Notes under the pieces: model-generated | Database searches by the model: none | What the model was told of the DNA's origin: nothing | What the model saw: only the letters and a program-made list of their open reading frames with translations | Translations under genes and position numbers: made by a program | Assembly (NCBI RefSeq): GCF_000194135.1 | Contig: NC_015318.1 | Coordinates: 944,501-1,008,500, forward strand | Direction: 5' to 3' | From: Hippea maritima DSM 10411 | Lineage (GTDB): Bacteria > Campylobacterota_A > Desulfurellia > Desulfurellales > Hippeaceae | Length of the DNA stretch: 64,000 nucleotides | Shown: in pieces, positions 34,551-46,040 of the stretch | How the letters are laid out: each line of letters opens with the position of its first letter | How positions within the stretch are numbered: the first letter of the stretch is position 1

Positions 34551-35117
34551 TTATCTCTCCAAAAGAACAAAATGATCCCTTCTGTTTTTAGCCCAAGCAT
34601 ACTCGTTGTGTGCAGGATCTAATGGTCTACTCTCTCCGTATGAAATGATGTCTATCCTATCTGGGTTTACACCCTTTGCAACCAAATACTTCTTTGCTGC
34701 CAAAGCCCTTTTTTGGCCTAATGCTAAGTTGTACTCAACTGTGCCCCTTTCATCACAATTGCCTTCAATTCTTACCTTCAACGTAGGATGTTTCAACATA
34801 AAAGCGGCGATTCTATCAAGTATAGCTTTTGGCTTTTCGTTTATGCCATATTGATTAATCGGCTCAATTTCAAAACTATTGAATTTAAAATGAATATCTA
34901 CTGCAACCTTATCAAAATGTTTTTTAGCATCCTCAAACGAAGCAAAATCACTGCCTTCAATGGTATTTAAAGATGGATACTTAAGCGTTGAAGATTTTAT
35001 CTGGGGATTATTTACCTCATTCTGAGACTGGCTTTTTACATACTTAGGAGATGAAGAACATCCATAAATACCAAAAAGACCTACAATCAAGATCAATACA
35101 ATAATTACTCTCTTCAT
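34551..35117 (-). CDS. pal: Peptidoglycan-associated lipoprotein, upstream copy
   Basis: A 188-residue Pal paralogue directly after tolB. Signal peptide MKRVIIVLILIVG with lipobox IYGC (Cys20), a longer, Ser/Asn-rich N-terminal linker than the next copy, then the OmpA-like peptidoglycan-binding domain. From 34774 down to 34567 its sequence is identical to the downstream pal. It is in the usual position for pal (after tolB), so this is likely the ancestral locus and the other a tandem duplicate. The reverse cannot be excluded. Confidence 0.92.
   Translation of the reverse strand: MKRVIIVLILIVGLFGIYGCSSSPKYVKSQSQNEVNNPQIKSSTLKYPSLNTIEGSDFASFEDAKKHFDKVAVDIHFKFNSFEIEPINQYGINEKPKAILDRIAAFMLKHPTLKVRIEGNCDERGTVEYNLALGQKRALAAKKYLVAKGVNPDRIDIISYGESRPLDPAHNEYAWAKNRRDHFVLLER
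34567..34774. repeat. 208-bp direct repeat, copy B (pal 3' part)
   Basis: Identical to 34023-34230, including third codon positions; the identity breaks sharply at both ends. Confidence 0.97.
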
Positions 35118-35128
35118 TCTCCCTCCAT

Positions 35129-36394
35129 TTACTGTAATTTAGAGCTAACGCTCAATCCATTATATATTAACTTACTTTCCATTGCAACAGAGTAATTTCC
35201 ATTTATGGTGTTTACTACAAATATGGCATTCTTATTTCCTACTCTTCCCGTCAGAGCGACGAACCTTGAGTCATAGGCCCAACTTGGCGAATCTAAACTA
35301 TTACCCTTCATAACAACCCTATCATTGCTTCCGTCTATATTCATGACTTTAAGATACGTTGTACCGTTGTCTATAGAGATATAGGCAATCTTTTTACCAT
35401 CGGGCGAAACAGCCGGACTTGAGTTGTATTTCCCATTAAAGGTTAGCCTAACAGGTGAGTCAAATGAACTTAAATCTTTTATGTAAATCTGAGGATTGCC
35501 ACCCCTGTTTGACACAAACACCATTTTAGAGAAATCAGGTGTAAATGTAGGAGAAACATTTATACTCGGATCGTTTGTCAGTTTTTTTATAACCCTTCCC
35601 CTTGCGTTCACTGCATATATATTAACGCTGCCAAATCTGTTAAAAGGTATAGCAAAATAGCCCATATACCTCGATGCTGATATGCTAAGGTTTGAATTAC
35701 TAAACAATTTACTCAATTTTCCACTAAAAACATTAAACAAAAACAGAGCTGGTTTACCGTATCTGTATGAAAGAAATGTCAGCTCATCATCAGATACCCA
35801 TTTAGGAAGAATATTAAAATTATGCCAATTGGTTATTCTAACGACATTTTCCCCATTAAAATCACATACATAAATATCACTTACCCTACCGTCTCCTAAA
35901 GCAAAAGCTATTTTACTTTCAAATGGACCATATACACCCGTTACATAACCAATCAGAACATCTACAACCCTATTTGCCAGCCAGCCTAATGAGTATTCAT
36001 TTGTAGTATAGGTTTTTTCAAATAAAACACTATTCTTTAATACATCTGTAATCCTTACATTTACATAAATAGACTTACCTTCAATATAAGCATCGCCATA
36101 TATTACATAATCCAGGTTATCCAGCTTTGCTATCCCATTAACTACTTTAGAGGGGGCATCATATGAAAAATGTTGGGTTTCATCCCAACTAAATAGGCCA
36201 GAAACCTTTAAGTCCCTTTTAAGTGTTGATAAAAATCTCTTCGATATAGAGGTGGGTGTATTTTTAACAAAACCCCATAAACCTATATTTATGGGTTTAT
36301 ATTTTGGGTTTGATATCTCAATTTTAAAGGTATCTGCTTGGGCATTTAATCCAATAAATACAATAAATGCCAAAAACACAACAAATCTTTTCAT
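35129..36394 (-). CDS. tolB: Tol-Pal system beta-propeller protein TolB
   Basis: A 421-residue periplasmic protein. It has a signal peptide ending near residue 20 (GLNAQA) and an N-terminal alpha/beta domain (KPINIGLWGF to DYVIYGDAYIEG). A six-bladed propeller of WD40-like repeats follows (SVNIYAVNARG, NPQIYIKDLSS, PAVSPDGKKIAYIS). It binds Pal and connects to TolA. Its start overlaps the tolA stop by 4 bases and pal follows after 11. Confidence 0.95.
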   Translation of the reverse strand: MKRFVVFLAFIVFIGLNAQADTFKIEISNPKYKPINIGLWGFVKNTPTSISKRFLSTLKRDLKVSGLFSWDETQHFSYDAPSKVVNGIAKLDNLDYVIYGDAYIEGKSIYVNVRITDVLKNSVLFEKTYTTNEYSLGWLANRVVDVLIGYVTGVYGPFESKIAFALGDGRVSDIYVCDFNGENVVRITNWHNFNILPKWVSDDELTFLSYRYGKPALFLFNVFSGKLSKLFSNSNLSISASRYMGYFAIPFNRFGSVNIYAVNARGRVIKKLTNDPSINVSPTFTPDFSKMVFVSNRGGNPQIYIKDLSSFDSPVRLTFNGKYNSSPAVSPDGKKIAYISIDNGTTYLKVMNIDGSNDRVVMKGNSLDSPSWAYDSRFVALTGRVGNKNAIFVVNTINGNYSVAMESKLIYNGLSVSSKLQ

Positions 36395-37101
36395 TGCTTC
36401 TCCCTACTATCAAAGGTTATTATAAACTCAACAACGCCATCACTCAAAATTTCCTTTGGTGGTGGAGTAAAAGGTTCTGATGATCTAATAGCATCTATCA
36501 CCGTTCCATCAAAGTAGGCGTTACCTGAGCTTTTCAATATTCTTAGATTAATCAAATTTCCTTTGTAATCAAGTTTTATTTTTACAGTAGTTATAAAAAC
36601 ATTATCATCTATAACATCTTTAGAGACACCCCAATTGTTATATATAGAGCTTTGAATGATATTTACATAGCCAGCGGATAAGGCCTTTTTATAACTCTTT
36701 TGGGCTTCTTGTTGGCTTGCCAGATGTTTCTTTAAAGTTTCAATCTTTCTTCTTAAGAGCTTTTCTCTCAACTCTTCTACCTTGACCTGTTCCTGTAATT
36801 TTTTAATTTTAGTTTCCACATCGATCTTCTTTACAATTTTATTTTTCGGTTTAGGCTTAGGTTTAAGTTTTTTAGGTTTCATTTTTGGCTTTAGTTTATG
36901 CTTAGGCTTTTTTACAATAACATTAGAGGTTTTCTTTGTTGTCTTATTCTGTTTAGGTTTCTCGTTTTTTATCTGAAGTATATTAACAGTATATATAGGA
37001 GCTTGTTTAACAAACAAAGCATGGCTTTTATTAAATAAAATAAAGGCAACTACAAACAGCAGATGGACTAAAATAGAAAAGAAAATGCTAACAAATTTCA
37101 T
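36391..37101 (-). CDS. tolA: TolA/TonB-like energy-transducing protein
   Basis: A 236-residue inner-membrane-anchored periplasmic protein. One N-terminal membrane helix (about 5-24) leads to a Lys/Pro-rich stretch (about 48-90) and a coiled coil (about 90-135). A TonB/TolA C-terminal domain ends the protein (VDGKGNL-type segment KLDYKGNLINLRILKSSGN, then FTPPPKEI). By position it is TolA, spanning the periplasm from TolQR to TolB/Pal. The C-terminal domain looks more like the TonB type. Confidence 0.85.
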   Translation of the reverse strand: MKFVSIFFSILVHLLFVVAFILFNKSHALFVKQAPIYTVNILQIKNEKPKQNKTTKKTSNVIVKKPKHKLKPKMKPKKLKPKPKPKNKIVKKIDVETKIKKLQEQVKVEELREKLLRRKIETLKKHLASQQEAQKSYKKALSAGYVNIIQSSIYNNWGVSKDVIDDNVFITTVKIKLDYKGNLINLRILKSSGNAYFDGTVIDAIRSSEPFTPPPKEILSDGVVEFIITFDSREKQ

Positions 37102-37487
37102 TGTCGAGGTTGAGTGGCAAGCCCTACCTTAGATATACCTGCGGATTTAACCATATCTATTAAATGTATAACCAGCCCATATCTAACATCCTTATCCGAC
37201 TTAATAATAACACTTTTATCCTTATGGGCCTTTAAAAAATCCTCAAGCGCATCTTGCGTTATTAATACTTTATCAAGATAGTAATGTCCATTCTTATCTA
37301 TAGAAATTATGACATTCTTCTTTTCGATCTTTGTCTGACCCGACTTTGTCTTTGGTAAATTTACCCTTATTCCTTTAACCAACATAGGGGTCGTAACCAT
37401 AAATATAACTAATAATACAAGCATTACATCGACCAGTGGTGTTATATTTATATCAGAAAACGAACCCCTGTTTGTTTTTCTTCTCAT
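37098..37487 (-). CDS. tolR: TolR/ExbD family proton-channel subunit
   Basis: A 129-residue protein with one membrane helix carrying the key Asp in NITPLVDVMLVLLVIFMV, followed by a small periplasmic domain. With TolQ it forms the proton-driven motor that powers TolA. ATGA-type overlap with tolA and 1 base after tolQ. Confidence 0.93.
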   Translation of the reverse strand: MRRKTNRGSFSDINITPLVDVMLVLLVIFMVTTPMLVKGIRVNLPKTKSGQTKIEKKNVIISIDKNGHYYLDKVLITQDALEDFLKAHKDKSVIIKSDKDVRYGLVIHLIDMVKSAGISKVGLATQPRQ

Positions 37488-37488
37488 T

Positions 37489-38064
37489 TTAACGGGACAA
37501 AGCCTCTAAGAATCCATCGAGCTCATTGAGAAGGGAAGATAGTTTTGTATGGAGTATATTATAACCGATAACAGCAGGAACTGCTACAAATATACCTGCG
37601 GCCGTCGTAATTAAGGCCTCGGAAATTCCAGGGGCCACTGTAGCTATAGTAACACTTTGAACATTACCTATGTTATTAAAGGCGTTTATAATACCCCATA
37701 CCGTTCCAAATAGACCCACAAAGGGGGCTGTGGCGCCTACAGAGGCAAGCCACGGAAACCCCCCTTCTAATTCCCTTGCTATCATCTCAAAAAAGGTAAA
37801 AGCCGAAGATGAAGACTCTTTATTCAGAAGATAAAGTTTTCCTGCTATTGAATCAGACGCTTTTGCAAACGCCTCCAGCGATGTTTTATCCTTTGTTTCA
37901 ATGAATTTGTTTAAAAATACCTTGTTTTTCCTATCAAGCCCTTTAAGCTGAAGCCACTTGTAGAAAATAAACGCCCAGGAAAAAACAGACATAACAGCCA
38001 ATATAATTAATACAGCTACAGCAACACTGCCTACATGAGAAAACCCAAAATATACATTACCCAT
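37489..38064 (-). CDS. tolQ: TolQ/ExbB family proton-channel subunit
   Basis: A 191-residue three-helix membrane protein. The N-terminal helix is at about 12-34, and the conserved pair is at about 110-175 (VGATAPFVGLFGTVWGII and EALITTAAGIFVAVPAV). Somewhat shorter than E. coli TolQ, as in ExbB proteins. Its ATG shares one base with the atpC stop (TAATG), so its translation is tied to the ATP synthase operon. Confidence 0.93.
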   Translation of the reverse strand: MGNVYFGFSHVGSVAVAVLIILAVMSVFSWAFIFYKWLQLKGLDRKNKVFLNKFIETKDKTSLEAFAKASDSIAGKLYLLNKESSSSAFTFFEMIARELEGGFPWLASVGATAPFVGLFGTVWGIINAFNNIGNVQSVTIATVAPGISEALITTAAGIFVAVPAVIGYNILHTKLSSLLNELDGFLEALSR

Positions 38065-38462
38065 TATGAAGTCAACTCCAACATCTTTTCGTAGGTTTTA
38101 ACTTTTCTTCTTATAAGCTCATAATTCGCATCACCTTGTTTCAACGAAGAAAGTTCATTTTTATACTCCTGAAGTTTTTCTTTTGCTTCCTCTATGTTTA
38201 TCTCTTCCTTCGACAAAACATCATCGGCTATTACGACTATATTATCTTCTGTTATCTCGAAATACCCACCAACTATCAAATACCTTTTTTTATCATTATC
38301 AGCAATATGAACATCTATAATACCCACATCCAGCACTGTAACAAAGCTTTCATGGCCAGGCAATACACCAAACTCACCCACCTGTCCTGGTGCTGAAATA
38401 TATTCTATTTTGCCCTCAAATATACTCTTTGATGGCGTAACTATACTACAGTTCAACGGCAC
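38064..38462 (-). CDS. atpC: ATP synthase epsilon subunit
   Basis: A 132-residue F1 epsilon subunit, the inhibitory and coupling part of the central stalk. The N-terminal beta-sandwich contains APGQVGEFGVLPGHE, and a C-terminal helical hairpin follows. It is 9 bases after atpD and is directly followed by tolQ. Confidence 0.95.
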   Translation of the reverse strand: MPLNCSIVTPSKSIFEGKIEYISAPGQVGEFGVLPGHESFVTVLDVGIIDVHIADNDKKRYLIVGGYFEITEDNIVVIADDVLSKEEINIEEAKEKLQEYKNELSSLKQGDANYELIRRKVKTYEKMLELTS

Positions 38463-38471
38463 TTTATCCTC

Positions 38472-40774
<2,303 letters not shown>

Positions 40775-40789
40775 TGCTCTACTCCCCTC

Positions 40790-42298
40790 TTAGGGTTTGA
40801 AAACCTTTTTGAATTCTTCTAATGCCTTATCCATTTTAGCTTTAAGCTCATCATCTATTTTTTTCTTTTCTTTAATTTCAGTCAGTATGTCTGGGTGTTT
40901 TTCCTCAACAAATTTATACAATTCAGCTTCGAATTTTTGAACATTCTCAACGGCTATATCATCAAGATATCCATTATTTCCAGCATAAATTATCAATATC
41001 TGTTTCTCAACAGGTAGCGGCGCATAAGGAGGCTGTTTTAGAATCTCTGTAAGCCTTGCTCCTCTATTAAGTTGCTGCTGCGTAACCTTATCCAAATCCG
41101 AACCAAACTGAGCGAAAGCTGCAAGCTCTCTGTACTGAGCCAAAGCAAGCCTCAACATTCCTGCAACTTGTTTCATTGCTTTAATCTGGGCTGCACCACC
41201 GACCCTTGAAACTGAAATACCAGCGTTAACAGCAGGTCTAATTCCACCATAGAAGAGATCTCCTTCTAAGTAAATCTGACCATCTGTAATGGAGATAACG
41301 TTTGTTGGAATATAAGCAGAAACGTCTCCAGCTTGTGTTTCAATAATAGGCAGAGCCGTTAAAGAGCCGCCACCGAGTTCATCGGAGAGTTTTGCTGCAC
41401 GCTCAAGTAGTCTTGAATGCAAGTAGAAAACATCACCAGGATATGCCTCCCTACCTGGTGGCCTTCTAAGAAGTAAAGAAACCTGCCTGTATGCCTGGGC
41501 GTGTTTTGTTAAATCGTCGTAGATTATAAGTGCATGCATCCCGTTATCTCTAAAATACTCACCCATAGCAACACCGGCATATGGGGCTATATACTGAAGC
41601 GGTGCTGGATCAGATGCTGTTGCTGCAACTATAGTGGTGTATTCCATAGCGCCCATCTCTTCTAATTTTTTCCAGATTCTTGCTACAGTGGACCTCTTCT
41701 GTCCAACGGCAACATATATACAGTAAACATCTGTATCCTTCTGGTTAATTATTGTATCCAAAGCAATCTGGGTTTTACCAATCTGCCTATCACCAATAAT
41801 AAGCTCCCTTTGTCCTCTTCCGATAGGAATCATAGCATCTATTGCCTTGATTCCTGTCTGGAGAGGCTCTTTAACCGACTGTCTTTGAACTATGCCAGGT
41901 GCTTTAACCTCGATTCTTCTATAATGTTCACTCTCTATGGGACCTTTTCCATCTATAGGTTCACCCAAAGCATTTACCACTCTACCAACCAATGCCTTAC
42001 CAACCGGGACTTGAGAAATCCTCTTTGTCCTTTTAACCTTGTCGCCCTCTTTAATATCCTTGTCATCACCTAAAACAACAACACCGACATTATCTTCTTC
42101 AAGGTTTAAAGCCATGCCTATAACGCCATTCTCAAACTGAACAAGCTCATTAGCCATAACATTGGAAAGTCCATAAACCCTTGCAATACCATCACCAACA
42201 CTCAGGACGGTTCCCGTTTCACTTATATCGATAAACTCTTTGGCGTTCTCTATCTCTTTTTTGATGACTTCACTGACTTCACTTGCCTTAATCTGCAT
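40790..42298 (-). CDS. atpA: ATP synthase alpha subunit
   Basis: A 502-residue non-catalytic F1 subunit with the P-loop [11 protein letters not shown], and [17 protein letters not shown] in the alpha signature region. The N-terminal segment that contacts delta is present ([14 protein letters not shown]). Normal length and position. Confidence 0.98.
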   Translation of the reverse strand: MQIKASEVSEVIKKEIENAKEFIDISETGTVLSVGDGIARVYGLSNVMANELVQFENGVIGMALNLEEDNVGVVVLGDDKDIKEGDKVKRTKRISQVPVGKALVGRVVNALGEPIDGKGPIESEHYRRIEVKAPGIVQRQSVKEPLQTGIKAIDAMIPIGRGQRELIIGDRQIGKTQIALDTIINQKDTDVYCIYVAVGQKRSTVARIWKKLEEMGAMEYTTIVAATASDPAPLQYIAPYAGVAMGEYFRDNGMHALIIYDDLTKHAQAYRQVSLLLRRPPGREAYPGDVFYLHSRLLERAAKLSDELGGGSLTALPIIETQAGDVSAYIPTNVISITDGQIYLEGDLFYGGIRPAVNAGISVSRVGGAAQIKAMKQVAGMLRLALAQYRELAAFAQFGSDLDKVTQQQLNRGARLTEILKQPPYAPLPVEKQILIIYAGNNGYLDDIAVENVQKFEAELYKFVEEKHPDILTEIKEKKKIDDELKAKMDKALEEFKKVFKP

Positions 42299-42317
42299 TT
42301 ACCCTTTCCTCCTTTAT

Positions 42318-42857
42318 CTAAACTGAAAGTCTTAATAATCTTTGCTCTAAATTAGAAAGATAGGTCTTTACACTACCGTCATAGACCACATCCTTAACCT
42401 GAACAATAATGCCAGCAATTAAATCTCCATCAACAAAGAATTCAAACTCAACATCTTTATTAAGCTTTTTACTTAGCTGTTCTTTTAGTTTATTCTTTTC
42501 TTCACTATCAAGCTCAACAGCACTTTTAACAATTGCCTTTACCCTTCCCTTTTTCTCATCAACTAATTCTTCAAATATTTCCACTATCTGGCTAAATAGC
42601 GCAAACCTTCCTTTTCTAATTACATAATTCAAAAAATCAGCCAACATTTCATTATTCACCAACTGTTCAATGACTTTTTTCTTATTATCAGTTGACACAA
42701 CATAAGTGGATAAATACTCCAAAACCTGGGGATTCTCGCCAAAAAAGGCATCAAGTTCCTTTAACATCTTCAAAATTTCATCTTCATCCAACCCTTTATC
42801 CGCACATACTCCCAAAAGTGCCCTTGCATACCTAATTGAAACCTTTCTATCAATCAT
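42318..42857 (-). CDS. atpH: ATP synthase delta subunit
   Basis: A 179-residue peripheral-stalk protein that caps F1. It has the N-terminal helical domain (SIRYARALLGVCADKG) and the C-terminal DGDLIAGIIVQVKDVVYDGS signature. It overlaps atpF by 4 bases. Confidence 0.95.
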   Translation of the reverse strand: MIDRKVSIRYARALLGVCADKGLDEDEILKMLKELDAFFGENPQVLEYLSTYVVSTDNKKKVIEQLVNNEMLADFLNYVIRKGRFALFSQIVEIFEELVDEKKGRVKAIVKSAVELDSEEKNKLKEQLSKKLNKDVEFEFFVDGDLIAGIIVQVKDVVYDGSVKTYLSNLEQRLLRLSV

Positions 42858-43411
42858 TGTTGCAAGCTCCTTATAAATTTATCATTGATTTTTGCATGCT
42901 CATCTTTAGATAGATTGCTAAACTTTTCTTTTAAGTTTGCTATTGTTTCTTCGCTCATGCTTTTTAACAACTCCATCTTTGCCTTAGACAAAATTGATGC
43001 TTTTTCCTCTTCTATAGAGTTCCTAATTCTCTTTATGGTCTGCTCAAGCTCTGCAAGAATCCTCTGTTTTTCGCTTTCTGCCATAGATTCAAACGTTTCT
43101 ATTATTCTTCTAATTTCATCCTCTAAGGCTTTAAGCTTTTCTTCTGTCTCTCTTAAAAGCTTCTCCGCCTCTTCTTTTGCTCTTTTTGCATTCTCAAACT
43201 CACCTACTATACTCTCTTTTCTACCTCTAAAAAAGTCGGCAACAGGTTTTTTCAAAAAGTAGTAAAGAATGGCGATAAAGAGGATAAAATCTATAATCCT
43301 CCACAGCATATGAGGCTCCATAGATGAGCCCTCCTCAGCAGCAAAAACAATGGTTGGCAATACCAAAATCAACACTAAACCAAAAAAGACTTTTAGAATT
43401 TTTTTAATCAT
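42854..43411 (-). CDS. atpF: ATP synthase b subunit
   Basis: A 185-residue peripheral-stalk subunit. It has an extra hydrophobic N-terminus that may be a cleaved signal (IKKILKVFFGLVLILVLPTIVFAAEE). A second membrane helix follows (about 37-55, WRIIDFILFIAILYYFLKKP), then a long charged coiled coil. The signal-like extension is also seen in b subunits of related bacteria. Paired with the b' gene upstream. Confidence 0.92.
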   Translation of the reverse strand: MIKKILKVFFGLVLILVLPTIVFAAEEGSSMEPHMLWRIIDFILFIAILYYFLKKPVADFFRGRKESIVGEFENAKRAKEEAEKLLRETEEKLKALEDEIRRIIETFESMAESEKQRILAELEQTIKRIRNSIEEEKASILSKAKMELLKSMSEETIANLKEKFSNLSKDEHAKINDKFIRSLQQ

Positions 43412-43420
43412 CTTCTCCCC

Positions 43421-43837
43421 CTACCCTACAAGCTGTTTGTAAATTTTATTAGATAACTCTATACTGTAATCCTTTGATGAGGCGAGTTCTATCTCAATCT
43501 CTTTTTTAACCTCATATTCAAACTTACCTATCTCCTCAAATGCCTTTTTACTTTCCTCAGCTACCTTTTCTTCTTTCTCTTTCAAGGCAACATTAACAGA
43601 GGAATTGTAAGATTCTTTTGCCTGTTTTTCAGCTTCTTGAAGCCTTAGGGAATATTCTTGCTCGTTCTTTTGGGCTTCTTGTTTTAGATGCTCAGCAGTT
43701 TTTTCAAGCTCATCAATGGTAGAGAGCCTCTCTTTAATTTTGCTCAGCAGCGGCTTATACAAAAGGAAATTGAGCAGTACAAGAACAATCCCAAAAGCCA
43801 CCATCTGCGCAAAAAGAGTAGAATCGATATTTATCAT
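43421..43837 (-). CDS. atpF': ATP synthase b' subunit
   Basis: A 138-residue second peripheral-stalk b-type subunit. One membrane helix (about 8-28, LFAQMVAFGIVLVLLNFLLY) is followed by a coiled coil. I use the ATG at 43837, behind GGAGG; the longer open frame would run into the promoter region. First gene of the atp operon. Having both b and b' is typical of Campylobacterota and other lineages with heterodimeric stalks. Confidence 0.9.
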   Translation of the reverse strand: MINIDSTLFAQMVAFGIVLVLLNFLLYKPLLSKIKERLSTIDELEKTAEHLKQEAQKNEQEYSLRLQEAEKQAKESYNSSVNVALKEKEEKVAEESKKAFEEIGKFEYEVKKEIEIELASSKDYSIELSNKIYKQLVG

Positions 43838-43880
43838 TTCAAACCTCCAACCAACCCAATGTGTAAAAAATTTTCGGCTT

Positions 43881-43909
43881 AAAATACCATAAGCAAAATT
43901 TGATGTCAA
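43881..43909 (-). promoter_or_regulatory. Promoter of the atp operon
   Basis: On the minus strand TTGACA (43909-43904) is followed after 17 bases by TATTTT (43886-43881), 44 bases before the atpF' start. This is the best promoter-like sequence in the window. It should drive atpF' through atpC and probably on into tolQRAB-pal-cpoB-dxs. Confidence 0.65.
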
Positions 43910-43920
43910 CTAATAGATGG

Positions 43921-44364
43921 CTATTCTACAAGGATGCACTTAACTCTCTGTTGTATTTCATTAAAAAATGGTTCGATATCACCTCTTGTTAAAGATTTTT
44001 CTATGGGGCCACGCTCTTCTTTGGGTATTATCAAAATCTCTATATCGTTCTCATTTAAAAACTTTAAAATCTCCTCCGCTGTTTTTCCATGCAATTCAAT
44101 CCTTTCTATTTCGACATCCTGATGTTCTTCTTTTATGGCATGCTCAAGTTTTCTCATTATGGCATCGCCTATATTCTCCAAACTTTTAGCCATATCTTCT
44201 CTAACATAACCCATACCCTCACCTGAATAAAAATCGACATCATTAACAAAAACAAGATGTATTCTTCTTTTGTTTTTCTGCTTTGCTATACTAGCTGCTT
44301 TTTTAGCAGCTTTCACCCCAGCCTCAGAACCTTTAGCTATAACAACAACCTCATATTTCCCCAT
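43921..44364 (-). CDS. Universal stress protein (UspA family)
   Basis: A 147-residue UspA-type alpha/beta protein (KYEVVVIAKGSEAGVKAAKKA at the start, IEILIIPKEERGPIEKSLTRG near the end). The canonical ATP-binding G-2x-G-9x-G(S/T) motif is not clear, so it may not bind ATP. It lies 5 bases after an ion transporter gene and may modulate that transporter, as in other USP-transporter pairs. That is inference. Confidence 0.82.
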   Translation of the reverse strand: MGKYEVVVIAKGSEAGVKAAKKAASIAKQKNKRRIHLVFVNDVDFYSGEGMGYVREDMAKSLENIGDAIMRKLEHAIKEEHQDVEIERIELHGKTAEEILKFLNENDIEILIIPKEERGPIEKSLTRGDIEPFFNEIQQRVKCILVE

Positions 44365-44369
44365 CTATC

Positions 44370-46040
44370 TCAACCTCCTAATAATAACCATACCATACCT
44401 ATAGCAACAGATATAGCCGTTGCTGGTACTCCAACCTTTAAAAATTCTTTGAAAGTTATAGGATAGCCTGTTCTCTCGGAAATTCCAGCCGTTACAACAT
44501 TGGCACTGGCTCCTATAAGGGTCCCATTACCACCCAAACACGCACCCAACGCTAAAGCCCACCATAGGGTATTGCCCGCATCCGGTATAGTTCTTGTAAG
44601 ATAAGCAACAACAGGTAACATAGTCGCCGTAAATGGTATATTATCTACAATGGCAGAGGCTATGGCGCTTACCCAAATTATAAGTATGATAGCCAAAGCT
44701 AAGCTATTTCCGGCTAAGTCTTTAACCCAATTAGCAACCATCATTATAACACCGGTTTGAACACTCGCCTCAACTATAACAAACAACATCATAAAGAAAA
44801 CAAGCGTAGTCCACTCAACCTCATGCTCCATCATCTCTGTTATATCCACACCACTAAATAGTAGTATTAACGATGCTCCTATCATAGCAGCAATAGAAGG
44901 CTCCATATGTAAAAAACCATGCGTAACAAACAAAACTATAACAAAACCCAAGATAAACAAGCAGTAGTTTAAGAGTTTTTTGTCGGTTATTTTGTACTCT
45001 TCTTTTAATTTCTGTAAAAGTTCATCCACATTTTCTATTCTACCTTTTTTATACTCCTTACCAAAGAAGAACTTCATAACAAATACATTGACAATAAGAA
45101 TTATGGTAATCACATCGGCCAAATTTATAAGAAACTGATTAAATGTAAGATGGGCATAAGAACCTATCATTATGTTTGGAGGATCTCCTATCAATGTAGC
45201 AGTGCCACCCATGTTTGAGGCTATAACCTCAGGTATTAAAAGACTCAACGGATTTATGTTTAACATCAATGCTATCTCTATAGAAACCGGCGCAATCAAA
45301 AGCATCGTCGTAACATTATCTAAAAATGCAGACACTACAGCCGTAACAAACATCAGTATAATAGACAATTTAAATACATTGCCTTTACTCAAAGCGTAAG
45401 ATTTATAAGCCAGCCACTGAAAAATCCCTGTTTTCTTCATAACGCCAACTATTATCATCATGCTCATTAAAAGCAATATAACATTGAAATCTATACCTTT
45501 AACAGCTTCTTCAAATGACAGCACAAAATAACTCTCATTAAAGGTCCCAAGTGTATAGGAAACAAATAGAAGCACGCTTGCACCAAACAGAGCAGCTACG
45601 GTTCTGTGGAGCACTTCAAAAGATATCAATGCAAATGTCAATACAAGCACACCTAAGGCTATCCAAAATGCTGGCGTTATAGCTCTATGGAGCGTTTCAT
45701 TGACAGAAGATATGTATATATCACTTCCGTCTGGGAGCTTTGAGTGGAGTATATTCTCTATAGGTTTTTCAATCGTCTTATAGGTAGTTTTATCGAACCT
45801 TATATACACATCCCGAGGATTTATGGAGTTTTTTATTTTTGTCTCAATAAAATAAGTTCCTTCATCGGTAGTTTCACTTTTTGCTATAATCTTGTGGTTG
45901 TAGAGTATTTCAACCTCAACTCCATCTATACCTGCTCCATGTTCGTTTTTTAGTATCCCCCCTACTCTTAAAGTAGCAGCATTACTAAATCCTACAGTCA
46001 GAAAAATAAGCAACACACCAAGTAAAAAGGTTTTCTTCAC
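44370..46040 (-). CDS. ArsB/NhaD-superfamily ion transporter with exported N-terminal domain
   Basis: A 556-residue inner-membrane protein in two parts. Residues 1-21 are a signal peptide, and about 23-105 form a small carboxypeptidase-regulatory-like (transthyretin fold) domain, GGILKNEHGAGIDGVEVEIL being typical. The rest has about 12 membrane helices. It carries the ion-transporter motifs FLDNVTTMLLIAPV and SNMGGTATLIGDPPNIM, repeated in inverted-repeat fashion near the end (VDNIPFTATML, GGNGTLIGASANV). Such proteins move Na+/H+, arsenite or anions; the substrate is unknown. It overlaps parB by 4 bases. Confidence 0.85.
   Translation of the reverse strand: MKKTFLLGVLLIFLTVGFSNAATLRVGGILKNEHGAGIDGVEVEILYNHKIIAKSETTDEGTYFIETKIKNSINPRDVYIRFDKTTYKTIEKPIENILHSKLPDGSDIYISSVNETLHRAITPAFWIALGVLVLTFALISFEVLHRTVAALFGASVLLFVSYTLGTFNESYFVLSFEEAVKGIDFNVILLLMSMMIIVGVMKKTGIFQWLAYKSYALSKGNVFKLSIILMFVTAVVSAFLDNVTTMLLIAPVSIEIALMLNINPLSLLIPEVIASNMGGTATLIGDPPNIMIGSYAHLTFNQFLINLADVITIILIVNVFVMKFFFGKEYKKGRIENVDELLQKLKEEYKITDKKLLNYCLFILGFVIVLFVTHGFLHMEPSIAAMIGASLILLFSGVDITEMMEHEVEWTTLVFFMMLFVIVEASVQTGVIMMVANWVKDLAGNSLALAIILIIWVSAIASAIVDNIPFTATMLPVVAYLTRTIPDAGNTLWWALALGACLGGNGTLIGASANVVTAGISERTGYPITFKEFLKVGVPATAISVAIGMVWLLLGG

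Noticed and set aside
34529-34600. N-terminal extension of the downstream pal gene
   Set aside because: It overlaps the other pal gene and would bury the lipoprotein signal. MKRKGK at 34528 has GGAGG upstream.
43838-43909. N-terminal extension of atpF' up to 43909
   Set aside because: It covers the TTGACA/TATTTT promoter and has no family similarity. The ATG at 43837 has GGAGG.
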